In this document: piece after piece, positions 60,139 to 64,000 of the stretch
How positions within the stretch are numbered: the first letter of the stretch is position 1
Layout: each line of letters begins with the position of its first letter
Assembly (NCBI GenBank): GCA_028873965.1
Contig: JAPPMU010000032.1
Coordinates: 1 to 64,000 of the forward strand
Length of the DNA stretch: 64,000 bases
DNA from: Chloroflexota bacterium
GTDB lineage: Bacteria > Chloroflexota > Dehalococcoidia > Lucifugimonadales > UBA3495
Direction: 5' to 3'
Notes under the pieces: generated by a model
Told to the model about the DNA's origin: nothing
Databases searched by the model: none
Seen by the model: the letters and a program-made list of their open reading frames with translations, nothing else
Made by a program: the position numbers and the translations under genes

Positions 60139-61968
60139 CTACTTGGCCGCCTTGGCGTACTCCAGGTGGCCGAAGACGCCGGTGATGCTGCCGAAGATGT
60201 ACTCGGCCACCTCGTCCGGGTCAACGACCAGGGTTGAGCGGATATTGACGACGGGAATGGTGCGGTACTCGTCGTAGATGTCGTCGCCCATGGTCTGGGC
60301 CAGCTGTTCCCGTGTTGGTTGATCGGTTTCCTCCAGCAGGCGGTGATAGGTGTCGTCATAAAGTTGGTCTTCGATGTAGGCCACACCGCCGCCAGGGATG
60401 CCGGTTTCCGGATTGGTGTCGCCGGTGTAGTAGTAGATTCGCGCGTTGGCGGTGATGGGACGCAGGGTCTGGCGCACCGGAAGGATGAAGTGGGCGTCAT
60501 GGCGGTCGCGGAAGGCGTCGATGGCGCGGGCGAATTCCACCTCCACCAGCTTCACGTTGATGCCGATGTCCTCGAAGGACTGGGCCACCGTCTGGGAAAC
60601 CTCGATGGTCTCGGGCAGCCCCGGCAGGCTGCTCTGCCACACCTCCAGGCTGAAGCGGTTCTGGCCGTTGTCGCCGGGATAGCCGGCCTCGTCGAGCAGT
60701 TGCCTGGCCAATTCGGGATCATAGCCGTACTTGTCGTCAAACTCCTCTTCCCAACGGGGGTTCCAGCCCTCCAGAGACTGGTGGAAGATGGTGTTGTACA
60801 TGGGCTCGCCGCGGCCCTTGAACAGCTCGTTGATGATCTGCTCCCGGTCGATGGAGCGGTTCATGGCCTCCCGCACCAGGTTGCCGGTTTCGCCCGGCGC
60901 AGTCCACGGCTCGGTTTCGGGGTTCCAGTTCACCTCGCTGACGTAGTACTGGCCGAACGGGATGATGGTGAGGCCGACGGTGGGAAGCGGGCTCTCCAGG
61001 ATCTCCATGCCCTCGTCAAGCGCCTGCTGGTGGAGCACCTTGGGCACGTCCACCATGTTGGCCTCGCCGGTCAGGAGCAGGGCCAGCCGGGTCAGGTCCT
61101 CCGGCGTGGTGGTGATGCGCAGACGCTTGAATTCGGGGTTGACCCGCCAGTGGTCGTAGGGTACGGCTTCGTACTCGGTGAACTCCTTGAGCTTGCGTTC
61201 CGCGAACTGGTAGGCGCCGGTTCCGGCCGGGCCGCTCTCGAACATCGCTTCGCCTTGCGCGGCGAACTGGGCCGAGCTGCGGACGGCCATGCACCCGATC
61301 TGCAGGATGTTGAAGTACCAGGACGCCACGTCCACCTGCGGGCGGGCCAGGGTCATCTTGAAGGTGTAATCGTCGATGATCTCCATGTCGCCGTTTTCGA
61401 TCATCCCGGTCATGGAGTCGGCGCCCATGAACCGGCTGAGGGTGGCCTTGCAGCCGGCCAGCGGGTCGGACATCTGCTGGTCGGCGGTGAAAATGACGTC
61501 CTTCACCGTGAACTCGCCCTGACCAAAGTGGAACTGCACGCCCTCCTGCAGGTAGAAGGTGTACTCGCTGGCGTCGGGGCTGATCTCCCAATCGCGGGCC
61601 AGCTGCGGATAGATCTCCGAGACGCCGGTTGTGGGAGACATGGTGGTCAGGTTCTCCCACATGGGGCGGAAGACCAGGTGGCCGCTGCTGGTGGCGAGCC
61701 AGGGATAGAAAGTGTCCTGGGGCAGCGGGGTCACGGCCAAGTGGAGCATGGTTTCGCTTTCGGCCATGGCCGGTACTGCGGTTGCCTCGGGGATGGCGGT
61801 GGCGGCGACGCTGGCGGGCGCCGCGGTGGCCGGAGCGGCAGCGCCGCTTTCCCCGGCCGGGGCCGTGGCAGGGGCGGATTCTCCGCAGGCCCACACCGCA
61901 AGCAGGGCTAATGAGAACAGGAACAATGGAATCATGCGAAACGGTTTAGCCTTGCGATGAACGGACAT
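60139..61968 (-). CDS. ABC transporter substrate-binding lipoprotein (SBP_bac_5, peptide type), copy 2
   Basis: A 609-residue family-5 solute-binding protein. The lipoprotein signal ends LLAVWAC (Cys28) and is followed by an Ala/Pro/Thr linker. DWEISPDASEYTFYLQEGVQFHFGQGEF (region, about 140-167), REAMNRSIDREQIINELFKG and FKRLRITTTPEDLTRLALL support the assignment to oligopeptide-type binding proteins. GGAGGTG precedes ATG 61968. It is very similar to its neighbour at 62159-63982. No permease gene is in the window. Confidence 0.9.
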   Translation of the reverse strand: MSVHRKAKPFRMIPLFLFSLALLAVWACGESAPATAPAGESGAAAPATAAPASVAATAIPEATAVPAMAESETMLHLAVTPLPQDTFYPWLATSSGHLVFRPMWENLTTMSPTTGVSEIYPQLARDWEISPDASEYTFYLQEGVQFHFGQGEFTVKDVIFTADQQMSDPLAGCKATLSRFMGADSMTGMIENGDMEIIDDYTFKMTLARPQVDVASWYFNILQIGCMAVRSSAQFAAQGEAMFESGPAGTGAYQFAERKLKEFTEYEAVPYDHWRVNPEFKRLRITTTPEDLTRLALLLTGEANMVDVPKVLHQQALDEGMEILESPLPTVGLTIIPFGQYYVSEVNWNPETEPWTAPGETGNLVREAMNRSIDREQIINELFKGRGEPMYNTIFHQSLEGWNPRWEEEFDDKYGYDPELARQLLDEAGYPGDNGQNRFSLEVWQSSLPGLPETIEVSQTVAQSFEDIGINVKLVEVEFARAIDAFRDRHDAHFILPVRQTLRPITANARIYYYTGDTNPETGIPGGGVAYIEDQLYDDTYHRLLEETDQPTREQLAQTMGDDIYDEYRTIPVVNIRSTLVVDPDEVAEYIFGSITGVFGHLEYAKAAK

Positions 61969-62029
61969 GGGCACACCTCCGTCGTTCGTTGCCTGATCGC
62001 GTACCGCGATTTCGCTATTGTTGCCTAAA

Positions 62030-62058
62030 ACGTTACCAAATAGCATTTATACTGTCAA
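62030..62058 (-). promoter_or_regulatory. Candidate promoter of the copy 2 binding-protein gene
   Basis: On the minus strand, TTGACA (62058-62053) is followed after 17 bp by TAACGT (62035-62030). The predicted start would give a leader of about 55 bases. The surrounding 62040-62100 is clearly AT-rich. Confidence 0.4.
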
Positions 62059-62097
62059 TAATCGTTATCATAAACCGATGTTGTGAAATAATACACA

Positions 62098-62132
62098 ATA
62101 AAATTGGGACGGAATGACGAAATCCGTCCCAA
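62098..62132 (-). terminator. Intrinsic terminator of the copy 1 binding-protein gene
   Basis: TTGGGACGGA and TCCGTCCCAA (62104-62132) form a 10-bp stem; on the minus strand it is followed by TTTTATT. It lies 27 bp after the stop at 62159. Confidence 0.8.
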
Positions 62133-62158
62133 AGAGGGCAGCGTATGTCGCGGTACGG

Positions 62159-63982
62159 TTACCGGGCCCGCTTGGCATACTCCAGGTGGCCGAAGACGCC
62201 GGTCAGGCTGCCGAACTTGTACTCCGCGACTTCCTCCGGGTTCGCCACCAGCGTCGCACGGACGTTGACGACGGGAATGGTGCGGTAGGTGTCGTAGATG
62301 TCATCGCCCATTTTCTGGACGAGCTCGTGGCGTACCTGCGGGTCGGTTTCCTTCAGGAGCTTGTGGTACGTCTCGTCGTACAGAGGACTTTCGATGTAGG
62401 CGACCCCGCCCGTAGGCAGACCGGCCGCGTTGGTTTTGCCCCCGCCGGCGTAGTAATAGATGCGCGCGTTGGCGTTGATCTGGCGGATGGTCTGGCGCAC
62501 GGGCAGGATGAAGTGGGCATCATGCTGATCGCGGAAGGCGTCCAGCGCCCGGGCGAACTCCACTTCCACCAGCTTGACGTCGATGCCGATGTCCTCAAAG
62601 GACTGGGCTACCGTCTGCGCCACCTCGATGGTTTCCGGCAGGCCGGGCAGGCTGCTCTGCCACACCTCCAGGTAGAACCGGTTCTGGCCGTTGTCGCCCG
62701 GGAAGCCGGCCTCGTCCAGCAACTGCTTGGCGCGTTCCGGATCGTAGCCGTACTTCTCGTCAAACTCCTCCTCCCAGCGCGGGTTCCAACCCTCCAGCGA
62801 CTGGTGGAAAGTGGTGTTGTACATGGGCTCGCCGCGCCCCTTGAACAGCTCGTTGATGATCTGCTCCCGGTCAATGGCCCGGTTGAGCGCCTCACGAACC
62901 TTGTTTCCCGTTTCGCCGGGCGCGTTCCACGGCTCGGTATCGGGATTCCAGTTGATCTGGGTAACGTAGTACTGTCCGAAAGGAAGGATGCTCAGACCCA
63001 CGGAAGGCAGGGGACTTTCAAACACCTCCATGCCCTCGTCGATGGCCTGCTGGTGCAGCACCTTGGGCACGTCCACCATGTTGGCCTCGCCGGTGAGCAG
63101 CATGGCCAGGCGGGTCAGGTCCTCCGGGGACGAGGTGATCTTCAGGTGCTTGAACTCCGGATTGACGCGCCAGTGATCGTAGGGGACGGCCTCAAACTCC
63201 GCCGTTTCCTTGAGGGTGCGGGAAACGAACTGGTAAGCGCCGGTTCCGGCCGGACCGGTCTCGAACATGGCGTCGCCTTGCTCGGCGTGCTGGGCGGAGC
63301 TGCGGACGGCGGCGCACGGGATCACCAGGATGTTGAACCACCAGTCCGCCACGTCCACCTGCGGCTCCGCCAGGCGCATGGTGAAGGTGTAGTCGTCGAT
63401 CACGTCCATGTCGCCATTGGCGATCATCTCGGTCATGGAGTCGGCCCCCATGAACCGGGTGATGGCCGCCCGGCAGCCGGCCAGCGGGTCCGAGGTCTGC
63501 TGGTCAATGGTGAGGATCACGTCCTGCACCGTGAATTCGCCCCAGCCGAAATGGAAGGGGATGCCCTCCTGGAGACGGAAGGTGTACTCGCTGGCGTCGG
63601 CGCTGATTTCCCACTCCCGGGCCAGCTGGGGCAGGATGGTGGAAACACCGGTCTCGGGGGAGATGGTGGTGAGGTTCTCCCACATGGGCCGCATGGGGAG
63701 CTGGCCGCCGCTGGTAGCCAGCCAGGGGAGGTAGGTATCCTGCGGCAGCGGCGTGACTACCAGGTGCAGGGCGGTTTCGATCTCCGCGTCCGCCGGCTCG
63801 GGCGTAGGGGCCGGCGTGGCGGTCGCGCTGGCGCCGGCCGGAGCCGGCACGGCGGCGGCCGGCGTCGGGGCTTCTTCGACGGGGGTTGCCGAACCTCCGC
63901 ACGCCACGATCACGACCAACGCTGCCAGTACGCCCAGGGCAATAAATGACCGCCGAAGGCGTTGCATATCAATTGACGTCAT
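62159..63982 (-). CDS. ABC transporter substrate-binding lipoprotein (SBP_bac_5, peptide type), copy 1
   Basis: A 607-residue lipoprotein (LVVIVAC, Cys28) with an Ala/Pro/Thr linker up to about residue 65. Long stretches are identical to copy 2: VTPLPQDT, VLHQQAIDEGME, RGEPMYNT, SLEGWNPRWEEEFD and TGVFGHLEYAK. Start ATG 63982 follows GAGGTTAAGT. Own terminator downstream and a promoter before copy 2 indicate separate transcripts. Ligand-specificity differences would lie in the diverged middle and the linker. Confidence 0.92.
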   Translation of the reverse strand: MTSIDMQRLRRSFIALGVLAALVVIVACGGSATPVEEAPTPAAAVPAPAGASATATPAPTPEPADAEIETALHLVVTPLPQDTYLPWLATSGGQLPMRPMWENLTTISPETGVSTILPQLAREWEISADASEYTFRLQEGIPFHFGWGEFTVQDVILTIDQQTSDPLAGCRAAITRFMGADSMTEMIANGDMDVIDDYTFTMRLAEPQVDVADWWFNILVIPCAAVRSSAQHAEQGDAMFETGPAGTGAYQFVSRTLKETAEFEAVPYDHWRVNPEFKHLKITSSPEDLTRLAMLLTGEANMVDVPKVLHQQAIDEGMEVFESPLPSVGLSILPFGQYYVTQINWNPDTEPWNAPGETGNKVREALNRAIDREQIINELFKGRGEPMYNTTFHQSLEGWNPRWEEEFDEKYGYDPERAKQLLDEAGFPGDNGQNRFYLEVWQSSLPGLPETIEVAQTVAQSFEDIGIDVKLVEVEFARALDAFRDQHDAHFILPVRQTIRQINANARIYYYAGGGKTNAAGLPTGGVAYIESPLYDETYHKLLKETDPQVRHELVQKMGDDIYDTYRTIPVVNVRATLVANPEEVAEYKFGSLTGVFGHLEYAKRAR

Positions 63983-64000
63983 ACTTAACCTCGCAAGCGA

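Noticed and set aside
60319..63949. Long plus-strand frames opposite both substrate-binding-protein genes.
   Set aside because: Both are shadows of conserved lipoprotein genes and arise in parallel because the two genes are duplicates.

Overview
The window is a high-GC (by eye low-to-mid 60s percent) bacterial chromosome segment. The gene content points to a member of the Chloroflexota, most likely a SAR202/Dehalococcoidia-related lineage. The indications are a complete alternative complex III operon, luciferase-like flavin/F420 oxidoreductases, MmgE/PrpD, carboxymuconolactone-decarboxylase and MaoC-type catabolic enzymes, tandem Uma2 genes and many small toxin-antitoxin-like pairs. This placement is inferred from gene families only; no rRNA gene is present.

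Layout. 0-6 kb: tRNA-Gly(CCC), an alpha/beta hydrolase, a PIN-domain gene between two paralogous short genes, and a large DNA adenine methyltransferase/nuclease whose stop codon overlaps the start of a second PIN gene. 6-10.6 kb: the conserved pair rpsO-pnp (PNPase with a long RGG-rich tail), a cytidylate-kinase-like gene and a small alpha/beta-barrel protein. 10.6-30.3 kb: catabolic and accessory genes. These include two LLM oxidoreductases, a double-domain CMD protein, an odd alpha/beta hydrolase, an HPP membrane protein, an antitoxin/VapC pair, MmgE/PrpD, an SDR, an ATP-grasp protein, a serine hydrolase, an S9 peptidase, three tandem Uma2 genes with remnants of more, and an aminotransferase. 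30.4-36.5 kb: small membrane proteins, a pair of hotdog dehydratase-like genes, a long Uma2 gene, a ROK kinase, a retropepsin-like protease and an orphan nuclease with a SeqA-like C-terminus.

36.5-52 kb is respiratory. A cytochrome c assembly block (TlpA-like thioredoxin, CcmI-like, CcmF, CcmH) is interrupted by a membrane/coiled-coil gene and its truncated copy. It is followed by a COG1569-type toxin-antitoxin pair and then by the alternative complex III operon. That operon is read on the minus strand as small membrane protein, pentaheme ActA, molybdopterin-like ActB1, Fe-S ActB2, two NrfD-like membrane proteins, two ActD copies and mono-haem ActE. The Ccm block would supply haem attachment for the six c-type haems predicted in ActA and ActE.

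52-64 kb: a frameshifted Uma2 gene, a two-subunit TPP-dependent sulfopyruvate/phosphonopyruvate-type decarboxylase with a third, catalytically degenerate paralogue, a DUF4258/DUF2283 pair, a DtxR-family metalloregulator coupled to a HEPN-like gene, a HAD hydrolase, an orphan ABC ATPase behind a perfect palindrome, and two tandem paralogous peptide-type solute-binding lipoproteins.

Recurring sequence features are extended -10 boxes of the form TGnTAnnAT at short distance before start codons, two families of dispersed repeats (9-nt-periodic ATCCTG/CAGGAT elements and GTCATTCCGGCGAAAGCCGGAATCC-type palindromes), and many 4-nt ATGA start/stop overlaps that mark coupled gene pairs.
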